NCBI RefSeq assembly: GCF_024171885.1 | Contig: NZ_JAMTCP010000029.1 | Span: 16,001 to 80,000 of the forward strand | Direction: 5' to 3' | Source: Streptoalloteichus tenebrarius | GTDB taxonomy: Bacteria; Actinomycetota; Actinomycetes; Mycobacteriales; Pseudonocardiaceae | Length of the DNA: 64,000 bases | In this document: in pieces, positions 52,940 through 60,926 of the stretch | Numbering within the stretch: position 1 is the stretch's first letter | Layout of the letters: each line of letters begins with the position of its first letter | The notes under the pieces: generated by a model | Databases searched by the model: none | The model's input: only the letters and a program-made list of their open reading frames with translations | Told to the model about the DNA's origin: nothing | Made by a program: the position numbers and the translations under genes

Positions 52940-53500
52940 TCACGGCGGCAGCGACGTCCCTGGCGCGTGCCGAGCCCGGCCAGGACGTCGTTCCCCGTCA
53001 CGCGGTCCTGACGGGTCCTCGCCCGGGGCGGGCGGCAGCTCCCGTCCCGGCACGTCCGGGTCGCAGCCGAGCCGGGCCAGCCTGGACCGGATCGCGATCC
53101 GCGACCGTCCCATCCGCTCGGCGAGCCGACCGGTCACCTCGCTCGCCGGGGCGCCCGCCGGCTCGCCCAGCCACGCGGTCCGCAGCTCCTCGTCCATCTC
53201 CTCGCTCCACGGCCGGAACGCGTTGCCGGGCCGGGAAGCGCGGAAGCGCCCCCGGCCCGCGGTGGCGCCGTGGAGCTGGGCGAGGCCGACCAGCACGCGC
53301 TGGACGAGGTGACCGGCCGCCGCGAGCGCGCCGACCGGCAACAGCAGGTGTCCCTCGCCGGTCAGCTCGCCCTCGGTGTCCGCCGTGAACACCTCGATGT
53401 CCAGTCGGGGTTCGGCCGAGTCGCCGCGGCCGTGGACCCGCACGGTGCAGAGCCCGCCGTTGAAGTGGGTTTCCTCGGTGTACTCGATGTTCGTGACCAT
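52940..53500 (-). CDS. hypothetical protein with C-terminal helix-turn-helix-like region
   Basis: A 186-residue protein. The first 90 residues look like a beta-rich domain (THFNGGLCTVRVHG). Residues 97-145 read FRPWSEEMDEELRTAWL then SEVTGRLAERMGRSRIAIRSRLARLG, which resembles a Myb/SANT- or sigma-like HTH used to read DNA or count repeats. A basic Pro-rich tail follows. ATG 53500 is a good start. Convergent with the ots operon. Family not identified. Confidence 0.68.
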   Translation of the reverse strand: MVTNIEYTEETHFNGGLCTVRVHGRGDSAEPRLDIEVFTADTEGELTGEGHLLLPVGALAAAGHLVQRVLVGLAQLHGATAGRGRFRASRPGNAFRPWSEEMDEELRTAWLGEPAGAPASEVTGRLAERMGRSRIAIRSRLARLGCDPDVPGRELPPAPGEDPSGPRDGERRPGRARHAPGTSLPP

Positions 53501-53675
53501 GGCCGCGACGGTAGGCCGGGCACCGGTCTCATCCCGTCAACCCGAGAAGTCCCCACGCGTGTCCAGCGGATCTGACACCACGCATGGCGTTTTCACACGC
53601 CACCAGTGACGTTTTCCGCATCTCCCGTGCGAAATCCCGGGTGATGGCCGGCCCGCGCGACGACGCCGAACACAC

Positions 53676-53720
53676 CACGGGGGCGCGGCCTCCGTCCTCG
53701 GCGGAAACCGCGCCCCCGTG
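53676..53720 (-). terminator. terminator after the first LacI gene
   Basis: CACGGGGGCGCGG and CCGCGCCCCCGTG form a 13-bp perfect stem with a 19-base loop, 23 bases past the stop. Confidence 0.8.
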
Positions 53721-53742
53721 GGACGCCTGGCGGGAGGCCGGC

Positions 53743-54843
53743 TCAGGGGCCGTACCAGATCTGGGCCGCCGCGCGGGGCTGCCCCGAGGTCCGGCCGACG
53801 ATCAGCTCGGTGTCGAGGGTGACCCTGCGGGGCCGGCCGTGCTCGGCGCTGTCCAGCAGCAGCCGCCCCGCGGCCCGCCCCTTCTCCAGTACGGGCTGGC
53901 GCACCGTGGTGAGGCCGGCGCGCTCGGCCTCGGGGATGCCGTCGAAACCGGTGACCGTGAGGTCCTGCGGGACGCGGAGGCCGCGGCGGCCGGCCTCCGT
54001 CATCGCGCCGAGGGCGAGGATGTCGGACGTGCAGATCAGCGCGGTGATCTCCGGGTCGCGGTCGAGGACCTGGGCCGCCGCGGACTCGCCGGAGGCGGTG
54101 GTGTGGTCGAACCGCTCCACCACGGGCACCGTCGCCCAGTCGACGCCCACGGTCGCGAACGCGTCGGCGAGGGCGGTCAGCCGGGTGCGCTGGACGTGGA
54201 AGTGCGCGTCGCGCTGGCGCTCCAGCGGCACGAAGTCGTCGTTGCGGTCCCGGCCCAGCCGCATGCAGACCACGCCGATCCTGCGGTGCCCCAGCTCGAT
54301 GAGGTGCCGGGCGAGCGCGGTCGTGGCGGCGCGGTCGTCGATGCCGACGCTGTCGACGCTGTCGATCTCCGGCTGGTCGCAGACCACGGTCGGCACGGGC
54401 CGTTCCAGCACCGCGGCGAGGTGCGGGTCGTCGTCGGGCACCGAGTAGACGACGAAGCCGTCCACGCCGGCGCGGTGCACGGCGGCGACGTCCTCCCGCT
54501 CGGGGCTCGCCGGGACGAGCAGCAGTCCCTGGCCGGCGTCCTCGCAGGCCAGGGCCAGCCCCTCCAGGAAGCCGACGGCCGCGGGGTCGCGGAAGGCGTA
54601 GGAGAGGTTCTCGGTGAGCAGCAGCCCGACGGCGCCCGCCTTGCGGGTGCGCAACGAGCGCGCGACCGGGTCCGGCCCGGGATAGCCGAGCCGGCGTGCG
54701 GTTTCCAGCACCCGACGCCTCAGCTCAGGGGAGAGCTGGTCGGGGCGGTTGTACGCGTTGGACACCGTTGTCCGGGAGACGCCCAGCTCCGCGGCCAGCG
54801 AAGCCAGGGTGGCGGGGCGCCTCGCGTTCGTAGACCGCGCCAT
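53743..54843 (-). CDS. LacI family transcriptional regulator
   Basis: This 366-residue regulator has the LacI HTH (ATLASLAAELGVSRTTVSNAYNRPDQLS, about 11-38), the hinge helix PVARSLRT and a periplasmic-binding-protein-like effector domain ending with FDGIPEAERAGLTTV. ATG 54843 (MARSTN) is chosen; the frame extends 48 codons further without coding character. A dyad TGAAACGTTAC-like lies just upstream. It has no co-transcribed partner; it reads away from the maltose-type cluster with a second LacI gene in between. Confidence 0.92.
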   Translation of the reverse strand: MARSTNARRPATLASLAAELGVSRTTVSNAYNRPDQLSPELRRRVLETARRLGYPGPDPVARSLRTRKAGAVGLLLTENLSYAFRDPAAVGFLEGLALACEDAGQGLLLVPASPEREDVAAVHRAGVDGFVVYSVPDDDPHLAAVLERPVPTVVCDQPEIDSVDSVGIDDRAATTALARHLIELGHRRIGVVCMRLGRDRNDDFVPLERQRDAHFHVQRTRLTALADAFATVGVDWATVPVVERFDHTTASGESAAAQVLDRDPEITALICTSDILALGAMTEAGRRGLRVPQDLTVTGFDGIPEAERAGLTTVRQPVLEKGRAAGRLLLDSAEHGRPRRVTLDTELIVGRTSGQPRAAAQIWYGP

Positions 54844-54851
54844 GGATGGAC

Positions 54852-54863
54852 CGTAACGTTTCA
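54852..54863. promoter_or_regulatory. candidate LacI operator, autoregulatory
   Basis: CGTAACGTTTCA differs from the palindromic LacI-type TGAAACGTTTCA at two of twelve positions and lies 9 bases before the regulator's start. Confidence 0.45.
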
Positions 54864-55086
54864 GAACCAATACGTGAAGCCCAGGTGATTTTCGTCCCCC
54901 AGAACAGGTGTTCTCGCAGGTCAGAGCGACGCCCTCCCCGACGAGGTGGTCCAGTCCAATTTGCGCATCCGACTTGCGCACGGGCATCGCGCACGCGCGC
55001 TCACACCCGCGCGCGGAACGTGCGGGCGGGTGCGCGCGAGGCGATGAGGCGGGCGTGCCGGCGCGCCGGGCGTGTCGGCCGACCCC

Positions 55087-56112
55087 TCACGCCGGAGGGG
55101 CCGTCGACTCCCTGACGACGAGCCGGGGCCGGAAAACCCGGCTGTAACTGCCGCCCACCGTGCGCCGCCCGTCCGGGTCGAGTCGCTGCGACAACTCGTC
55201 CACGGCCGCCCTGGCCATCTCGTCAATGGGTTGCGCGAGGGTGGTCAGCGCCGGTGCGCAGTACGACGCCATCGGGATGTCGTCGAACCCGACCACCGAC
55301 AGCTCGCGCGGCACCGAGATCCCCCTGCGGTGCGCCTCCCGCAGCACCCCCAGCGCCATGTGGTCGGAGGAGCAGATGACCGCCGTCGGGCGCGCGCCGG
55401 AGTCCAGCAGCCGGGCGACGGCCTCGGCCCCGCCCTCCGCGCCGAACGGCGCGTGCGCCACCCACGCGGGGTCGGCGCGCACCCCGGCCTCCTCCAGCGC
55501 CGCGGTCCACCCCGCGCGCTTGAGCCGCGACGGCAACGACCGCGCGGGGCCGGACACGAAGCCCACGCGGGTGTGGCCCAGCTCGATGAGGTGCCGGGTG
55601 GCGAGGTAGCCGGCGAGCTGCTCGTCCACGGCCACGTCCGGCACGTCCAGCGCCGGCGCTCCCCCGTTGACGAACACCATCTGCACACCGTCGGCGAGCA
55701 GCTTGGCGTAGTACCCGTGGACGTCCTCGCCCCCGGTGTTGGTGATCTCCGGGGACACGAAGACCATGCCCTCGACGCCCCTGGCGAGCAGCATGCGCAC
55801 GTACTCCTCCTCGCGCATGCTCGCCGAGCGCGTGTTGCACAACAACGACGCGTACCCGAGCCGGGACGCCCTGGTCTCCAGGGCCTCGGCGAAGGCGGGG
55901 AAGACAGGGTTGGACAGCTCGGGCACCAGCAGCCCGACCACCCCGGTCCGTTGCAGGGCGCCGAGCCCGCGGGGGGTGTAGGGCATCTCGGCGAGCACGG
56001 CGAGGACCCGCTGTCGGGTCTCGTCGTTCACGCCGGCCCGTCGGTTGAGCACGCGGCTCACCGTCGACACGCTGACCCCGGCGGCCCTGGCGATCTCGGC
56101 CAGTCCGGCCAC
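55087..56112 (-). CDS. LacI family repressor of the adjacent sugar ABC operon (MalR-like)
   Basis: This 341-residue LacI regulator has its HTH at the very start (AEIARAAGVSVSTVSRVLNRRAGVND, residues 5-30). The effector domain includes GVVGLLVPELSNPVFPAF and SVVGFDDIPMASYCAPALTT, which are typical sugar-sensing signatures. GTG 56112 follows GGGGAGGAGG. It is divergent from a sugar-binding protein gene, with two TTGCAA-type dyads between them, so it is the probable repressor of both. The inducer may be a maltose-like oligosaccharide. Confidence 0.93.
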   Translation of the reverse strand: MAGLAEIARAAGVSVSTVSRVLNRRAGVNDETRQRVLAVLAEMPYTPRGLGALQRTGVVGLLVPELSNPVFPAFAEALETRASRLGYASLLCNTRSASMREEEYVRMLLARGVEGMVFVSPEITNTGGEDVHGYYAKLLADGVQMVFVNGGAPALDVPDVAVDEQLAGYLATRHLIELGHTRVGFVSGPARSLPSRLKRAGWTAALEEAGVRADPAWVAHAPFGAEGGAEAVARLLDSGARPTAVICSSDHMALGVLREAHRRGISVPRELSVVGFDDIPMASYCAPALTTLAQPIDEMARAAVDELSQRLDPDGRRTVGGSYSRVFRPRLVVRESTAPPA

Positions 56113-56182
56113 GCCGTTCCTCCTCCCCGAGGCGGGACTCCCCTCCTCGCCCCGACATCTTCCCGCGAAGCCTGCCAGCGCG

Positions 56183-56198
56183 CCGCAAGAGTTTGCAA
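56183..56198. promoter_or_regulatory. candidate operator near lacI start
   Basis: CCGCAAGAGTTTGCAA matches the spacing TTGCAA-N4-TTGCAA at 10 of 12 arm bases and lies 71 bases upstream of the repressor start, consistent with autoregulation. Confidence 0.55.
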
Positions 56199-56270
56199 CG
56201 GCCGCTGGGCCGGGCGGTCGGCCGTCCGGGCGTCGAGCGGGGCGTTACGCCTTGGTTACCGCTTTGGGTC

Positions 56271-56298
56271 TTGACCGACCAGGACCGACGGGTATGAA
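56271..56298 (+). promoter_or_regulatory. promoter of the maltose-type ABC operon
   Basis: TTGACC (-35) and TATGAA (-10) are separated by 16 bases. The predicted start lies about 10 bases before the TTGCAA-N4-TTGCAA operator. Confidence 0.65.
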
Positions 56299-56315
56299 AT
56301 CCCGGCCAAGCTACT

Positions 56316-56331
56316 TTGCAAAACCTTGCAA
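56316..56331. promoter_or_regulatory. LacI-type operator TTGCAA-N4-TTGCAA
   Basis: TTGCAAAACCTTGCAA has two self-complementary arms and lies just past the predicted transcription start of the binding-protein gene, 44 bases before its start codon. This is a good position for the divergent LacI regulator to block transcription. Confidence 0.75.
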
Positions 56332-56374
56332 TACCGCCGGGCGTCGTGCCGCCCAGGAGGGAACGACTGCAACG

Positions 56375-57634
56375 ATGCGACGGACAGCCCTCACCACCGC
56401 CGTAGCCGCCGGGATGGCCGGCGCCCTGATGCTCACCGCCTGCGGCGGCTCCTCCTCCGGCGGCGCCGACGCCGGCAAGGTCGTCTACTGGGACACCAGC
56501 GGCCCCAACGAGCACCCGGTGTTCAAGCGGCTCGCGGAGCAGTGCGCGGCCGGCGGCGGCTACCAGGTGGCCGTCGAGCAGGTCGCGTTCGACCAGGCCA
56601 GGAACAACTACAAGAACGCCGCGCAGGGCGGGCAGGGCCCCGACGTCTTCCGCGCCGAGGTCGCGTGGGTGGCGGAGCTGGCCAAGAACGGACTCATCGC
56701 CGACCTGTCGGGGACCGACCTGGCCAAGGACGCCGGCGACCACCTGGAGGTCGCGGCCGGCTCCGCGAAGTACGAGGGCAGGACGTACGCCGTTCCCCAG
56801 GTCTCCGACGCGCTCGCGTTGTTCTACAACAAGAAGAAGCTCGCCGACGCCGGCGTCGAACCGCCAAGGACCTGGGACGACGTCAAGGCGATCGCCCCGA
56901 GGCTGGGTGGCGCCAAGGCGTTGTTCCTCAACAACGACGGCTACTACGCGCTGCCGTTCATCTACGGCGAGGGCGGCGACCTGCTCGACACCCAGGCCAA
57001 GAAGATCACCGTCAACGGCGAGCAGGCCGTGCGCGGCCTGCGCACCGCCAAGGGCCTGCTCGACGCCGGCGCGGCGGGCACGGCGCTGGACCGCACCAAC
57101 TCCTACGCCAACATGCAGGCCGCCTTCACCTCCGGCGAGACGGCCATGGTGATCAACGGCCCGTGGGCGGTCGCGGACTACCTCAAGGGTGACGCGTTCA
57201 AGGCCGATCCCGGCAACCTCGGCGTCGTCCCCGTCCCCGGCCCGACCGCCGGCAAGGGGAGCTCCCCGGTGGGCGGCCACGACTACGTGGTGCGGCAGGG
57301 CACCAAGGCCAAGGACTCGGCCGTGAAGTTCATCCAGTGCATGAGCAGCACCGAGTCGCAGGTGACCGTGGCCAAGGAACTCGGTCTGCTGCCGACCCGC
57401 AAGTCCGCCTACGACAACGCCGACGTCAAGGCGCAACCGGTGGTCGCGGCGTTCACGCCCGTGCTCCAGCAGGCACACGCCCGGCCGTGGATCCCCGAGG
57501 GCGGGCAGCTCTTCGACCCGCTGAACATCTCCTACGCCGACGTGCTCTCCGGCAAGAAGGACGCCAAGGCCGCCGCCGACGACGTCGCCAAGGCGTACAA
57601 GGACCAGGTCGTCCCCGGCTACGACCAGGGCTGA
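56375..57634 (+). CDS. maltose-type sugar-binding lipoprotein
   Basis: This 419-residue family-1 solute-binding protein has a signal peptide with lipobox LTAC (Cys23) and a Gly/Ser linker. Features such as SDALALFYNKKKLADAGVEPPRTWDD, SGETAMVINGPWAVADYLKGD and a C-terminal HARPWIPEGGQLFDPLNISYADVLSG-like part match MalE-type proteins of actinomycetes. The ribosome site AGGAGGG is unusually far (about 14 bases) from ATG 56375, so the start may need checking. First gene of the operon under the divergent LacI. Ligand probably a maltooligosaccharide. Confidence 0.9.
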   Translation: MRRTALTTAVAAGMAGALMLTACGGSSSGGADAGKVVYWDTSGPNEHPVFKRLAEQCAAGGGYQVAVEQVAFDQARNNYKNAAQGGQGPDVFRAEVAWVAELAKNGLIADLSGTDLAKDAGDHLEVAAGSAKYEGRTYAVPQVSDALALFYNKKKLADAGVEPPRTWDDVKAIAPRLGGAKALFLNNDGYYALPFIYGEGGDLLDTQAKKITVNGEQAVRGLRTAKGLLDAGAAGTALDRTNSYANMQAAFTSGETAMVINGPWAVADYLKGDAFKADPGNLGVVPVPGPTAGKGSSPVGGHDYVVRQGTKAKDSAVKFIQCMSSTESQVTVAKELGLLPTRKSAYDNADVKAQPVVAAFTPVLQQAHARPWIPEGGQLFDPLNISYADVLSGKKDAKAAADDVAKAYKDQVVPGYDQG

Positions 57635-57690
57635 CGAGCGGGCGGCGCGGGGCGGGCCGCCCCCGCCCCGCGCCGTGCGGGAGGAGCGGA

Positions 57691-58608
57691 ATGCGAGCGT
57701 TCTTGGCGAGGCACTGGTACGCCTACGCGATGGTGCTGCCGGTCGTGGTCGTGGTCGGCGCGCTGGTGCTGCTGCCCCTGGCGCAGGGCCTCTACTTCAC
57801 GTTCACCAACATCAACGAGGCGACCATCGCCAACCCGGTGCTGGACCGGCCGGCGAGCTACGAGTTCGTGGGCCTGGACAACTACGTCAACGTGCTGACC
57901 GGGGGCGAGTCCTACGGTGCGTTCTGGTCCACCCTGGGCCGCACGCTGATCTGGACCTTCGGCTGCGTGCTCGCCCACTACGCGATCGGGTTGGGCCTCG
58001 CGCTGCTGCTCAACCGGCGGATGCGGTTCCGGGGGCTCTACCGGGTGCTGCTCATCCTGCCGTGGGCGGTGCCGCCGTTCATCAGCGTGTTCGCGTGGCG
58101 GTACCTGTTCAACTCGCAGTTCGGGATCATCAACCAGGCGTTGGGCGCGCTGGGCCTGCCCACCCCGGTCTGGCTCGGGCAGTCCGACCTGGCGCTGTTC
58201 TCGGTGATGGTCATCAACACCTGGCTGGGCGTGCCGTTCATGATGGTGACCCTGCTGGGCGGCCTCCAGTCGATCCCGCGCGAGCTGTACGAGGCCGCCG
58301 AGATGGACGGCGCGAGCGCGTGGCAGCGGTTCAGGGACATCACGCTGCCCGGCCTGCGGTCGGTGTCCAGCACGGTGGTCCTGCTCGGCGTCATCTGGAC
58401 GTTCAACCTGTTCCACGTCATCTTCCTGAGCACGGGCCAGAACCCGCACACCCGCATCCTCGTGACCTACTCGTTCGAGCGGTTCTTCTCCGGAGCGTCG
58501 CGGGACTACGCGGTCGCCTCGACCTACGGCGTCCTGATCCTGTCGCTGCTGCTCGTGTTCGTGACGATCTACCGCCGGGCCATGCGCCGGCAGGGAGAGG
58601 TGTGGTGA
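57691..58608 (+). CDS. maltose-type ABC permease (MalF-like)
   Basis: This 305-residue permease has six predicted helices and the EAA loop ELYEAAEMDGASAWQRFRDITLPG (about 205-228). ATG 57691 follows GGGAGGAG, 56 bases after the binding protein stop. The stop overlaps the next gene's GTGA. There is no large periplasmic insertion, unlike enteric MalF. Confidence 0.92.
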   Translation: MRAFLARHWYAYAMVLPVVVVVGALVLLPLAQGLYFTFTNINEATIANPVLDRPASYEFVGLDNYVNVLTGGESYGAFWSTLGRTLIWTFGCVLAHYAIGLGLALLLNRRMRFRGLYRVLLILPWAVPPFISVFAWRYLFNSQFGIINQALGALGLPTPVWLGQSDLALFSVMVINTWLGVPFMMVTLLGGLQSIPRELYEAAEMDGASAWQRFRDITLPGLRSVSSTVVLLGVIWTFNLFHVIFLSTGQNPHTRILVTYSFERFFSGASRDYAVASTYGVLILSLLLVFVTIYRRAMRRQGEVW

Positions 58609-59522
58609 CGATGAGCGTCGACGCCGCCGCGCTCCAGACGGCGCGCACGGGAGCCGGAGCCGCCGCCCCGACGGCCGCACGCCGGGGGCGGCGCTCCCGA
58701 CTGGCCAGCGTCGGCCTGCACGCCGCGCTGGTCACCGCGTCCTTCGTCGCGGTGTTCCCGATCTTCTGGGTGCTGGTCACGTCGTTCAAGCCGGACGCCC
58801 GCGCCGTGAGCCCGACGCCGCGCCTGGTTGACGAGTCCAGTGTGGACAACTACGTCGACGTGCTCTCCGGCGCGAGGGGGGACTTCCTGGCCTGGTTCGG
58901 GAACTCGGTCACGATCGCCGGGCTGACCACGCTGCTCGGCGTCTTCGTCTCGTCGACGACCGCGTACGCCGTCAGCCGGTTCCGCTTCCCCGGCCGGCGC
59001 GGGCTGATGCTCACCTTCCTGGTGATGCAGATGTTCCCGTTCGCGGTGCTGATCGTGCCGCTCTACAACATCCTGCTGGCGCTGGGGCTCCAGGGGCGGT
59101 CACTGGGGCTGGTGCTGGTCTACTGCACGACCGCGGTGCCCTTCTGCACGTACATGCTCAAGGGCTACTTCGACACCGTGCCGACCGACATCGACGAGGC
59201 GGGCCGGGTCGACGGCCTGTCGCCGTTCGGCGTGTTCTGGCGGCTGGTGCTGCCGCTGGCCAGGCCGGGCCTGGCGGTGACCGCGTTCTACTCGTTCATC
59301 ACGGCGTGGGGCGAGGTCGCGTTCGCCTCGGCGTTCCTGTCCGCCGCCGACGGATCCAAGACGCTCTCGGTCGGCCTCCAGGTGTTCATCCAGCAGAACC
59401 GCACGGAGTGGGGCCACCTCGCCGCGGCCTCGGTCCTGGTCGCGCTGCCGGCGGTCGCCGTGTTCTACCTGGTGCAGCGGTTCCTGGTCGGGGGACTGGC
59501 CGACGGCGCGGCCAAAGGCTGA
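58605..59522 (+). CDS. maltose-type ABC permease (MalG-like)
   Basis: This 305-residue permease has six predicted helices behind an Ala/Arg-rich cytoplasmic start, and its EAA motif reads DIDEAGRVDGLSPFGVFWRLVLP (about 199-221). GTG 58605 overlaps the preceding stop and has GAGAGG upstream; ATG 58611 is an alternative. The C-terminus ends FLVGGLADGAAKG, as in MalG. No ATPase is in this operon; the next gene, msiK, is separated by 137 bases and its own control site. Confidence 0.92.
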   Translation: MTMSVDAAALQTARTGAGAAAPTAARRGRRSRLASVGLHAALVTASFVAVFPIFWVLVTSFKPDARAVSPTPRLVDESSVDNYVDVLSGARGDFLAWFGNSVTIAGLTTLLGVFVSSTTAYAVSRFRFPGRRGLMLTFLVMQMFPFAVLIVPLYNILLALGLQGRSLGLVLVYCTTAVPFCTYMLKGYFDTVPTDIDEAGRVDGLSPFGVFWRLVLPLARPGLAVTAFYSFITAWGEVAFASAFLSAADGSKTLSVGLQVFIQQNRTEWGHLAAASVLVALPAVAVFYLVQRFLVGGLADGAAKG

Positions 59523-59621
59523 CCACGAACGGTCATCCCGCGTGTCCGGAAAGTGAGCATGGGGCGGCCCGACCAGCGAAAAAGGGCCGCGCGGGCTTAC
59601 CTCCACCGCCCGCAACGGCTA

Positions 59622-59637
59622 CCTTGTCTAGACCAGG
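59622..59637. promoter_or_regulatory. dre-like site (DasR operator) upstream of msiK
   Basis: CCTTGTCTAGACCAGG matches the dre consensus ACTGGTCTAGACCAGT at 13 of 16 positions and keeps the TCTAGACCA core. It lies 22 bases before the msiK start, so DasR could control supply of the shared ATPase. Confidence 0.7.
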
Positions 59638-59659
59638 ATCACAGTGAAAGGGACGTCAC

Positions 59660-60760
59660 ATGGCCGAGGTCGCCTACGTCAACGCCTCCCGGGTGTTCCC
59701 CGGCACGCCACCGGTACGCGCGGTGGACAACCTGGAGCTGTCCGTCGCGGACGGTGAGTTCCTGGTCCTGGTGGGACCGTCCGGCTCCGGCAAGTCCACG
59801 GCGCTGCGGATGCTCGCCGGGCTGGAGGACGTCGACGAGGGCGCGATCACCATCGGCGGCAAGGACGTCACGAACACCCCGCCGAAGGGCAGGGACATCG
59901 CCATGGTGTTCCAGTCCTACGCGCTGTACCCGCACATGACGGTCGCCGAGAACATGGGCTTCGCGTTGAAGCTGCGGGGAGTCCCGAAGGCGCAGATCCG
60001 GGAGAAGGTGGCCGAGGCCGCCAGGATGCTCGACCTGACCAAGTACCTGGACCGCAAGCCGAAGGCGCTGTCCGGCGGCCAGCGGCAGCGGGTGGCCATG
60101 GGTCGGGCGATCGTGCGCGAGCCCAGCGTGTTCCTCATGGACGAGCCGCTGTCCAACCTGGACGCGAAGCTGCGGGTGGAGACGCGGGCCAACATCGCCG
60201 CGCTCCAGCAGCGCCTCGGGACGACCACGATCTACGTCACGCACGACCAGGTCGAGGCCATGACGATGGGCCACCGGGTGGCGGTGCTCAAGGACGGCGT
60301 GCTCCAGCAGTGCGCCTCGCCGCGCGAGCTGTACGACCGGCCGGCCAACGCGTTCGTGGCCTCGTTCATCGGCTCGCCGGCGATGAACCTCAAGACGGTG
60401 CCGCTGACCGCGGAGGGCGCGCGGCTGGACGGCCTGGTGGTGCCGCTGTCCCGGGCCGCGCTGGACGGTGCCGCCGCCGAGGGCCTGTCCGAGGTCACGT
60501 TCGGCGTGCGGCCGGAGTCGCTGCGGCTGGCCTCGGCCGACGAGGACGGCATGGAGATGACCGTCGAGCTGGTGGAGGAGCTGGGCGCGGACGCCTACGT
60601 CTACGGCAGCGTGCGGATCGGCGAGCACCCGGAGCGGTTCATCGTTCGGGTGGACGGCCGTACTCCCCCCGCGTTCGGCCAGCAGGTCAAGGTGACGCTG
60701 CGCGACGCCGACGAGGTGCACCTGTTCCACCCGGAGACCGGCCTCCGACTCAGCGCCTGA
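59660..60760 (+). CDS. msiK: MsiK-like multiple-sugar ABC transporter ATPase
   Basis: This 366-residue ATPase is of the UgpC/MalK family. Visible are Walker A GPSGSGKST (39-47), Q-loop Gln85, signature LSGGQ (137-141), Walker B VFLMDEP (157-163) and switch His195. A C-terminal TOBE-type regulatory domain (about 240-366) follows. In Streptomyces, MsiK energises several sugar importers, including the das, cellobiose and maltose systems. Here it is the only sugar ATPase for three ATPase-less importers in the window. It has its own upstream control site and a strong terminator, so it is expressed separately from the maltose-type genes. Confidence 0.94.
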   Translation: MAEVAYVNASRVFPGTPPVRAVDNLELSVADGEFLVLVGPSGSGKSTALRMLAGLEDVDEGAITIGGKDVTNTPPKGRDIAMVFQSYALYPHMTVAENMGFALKLRGVPKAQIREKVAEAARMLDLTKYLDRKPKALSGGQRQRVAMGRAIVREPSVFLMDEPLSNLDAKLRVETRANIAALQQRLGTTTIYVTHDQVEAMTMGHRVAVLKDGVLQQCASPRELYDRPANAFVASFIGSPAMNLKTVPLTAEGARLDGLVVPLSRAALDGAAAEGLSEVTFGVRPESLRLASADEDGMEMTVELVEELGADAYVYGSVRIGEHPERFIVRVDGRTPPAFGQQVKVTLRDADEVHLFHPETGLRLSA

Positions 60761-60792
60761 CCCGGGCGCCCCGACGCGTTCGCCGAGTTCAC

Positions 60793-60821
60793 GCGGCCCC
60801 CGTCCTGGTGACGGGGGCCGC
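60793..60821 (+). terminator. terminator after msiK
   Basis: GCGGCCCCCGTC and GACGGGGGCCGC form a 12-bp perfect stem with a 5-base loop followed by TTGTC. Confidence 0.9.
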
Positions 60822-60872
60822 TTGTCGTCCCAACCCGCTTCGCGGGGCGGCCCCGCCTTGCTAAGCTGAACT

Positions 60873-60887
60873 CGACAACGGTTTCCA
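60873..60887. promoter_or_regulatory. candidate Zur box upstream of znuA
   Basis: CGACAACGGTTTCCA (minus strand TGGAAACCGTTGTCG) matches the mycobacterial-type Zur site TGAAAATCGTTTTCA at 11 of 15 positions. It lies 40 bases before a histidine-rich metal-binding lipoprotein gene. Confidence 0.55.
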
Positions 60888-60926
60888 TTACGGGCTGAGG
60901 CCTGTCCCCCACAAGGAGTAATGCCG

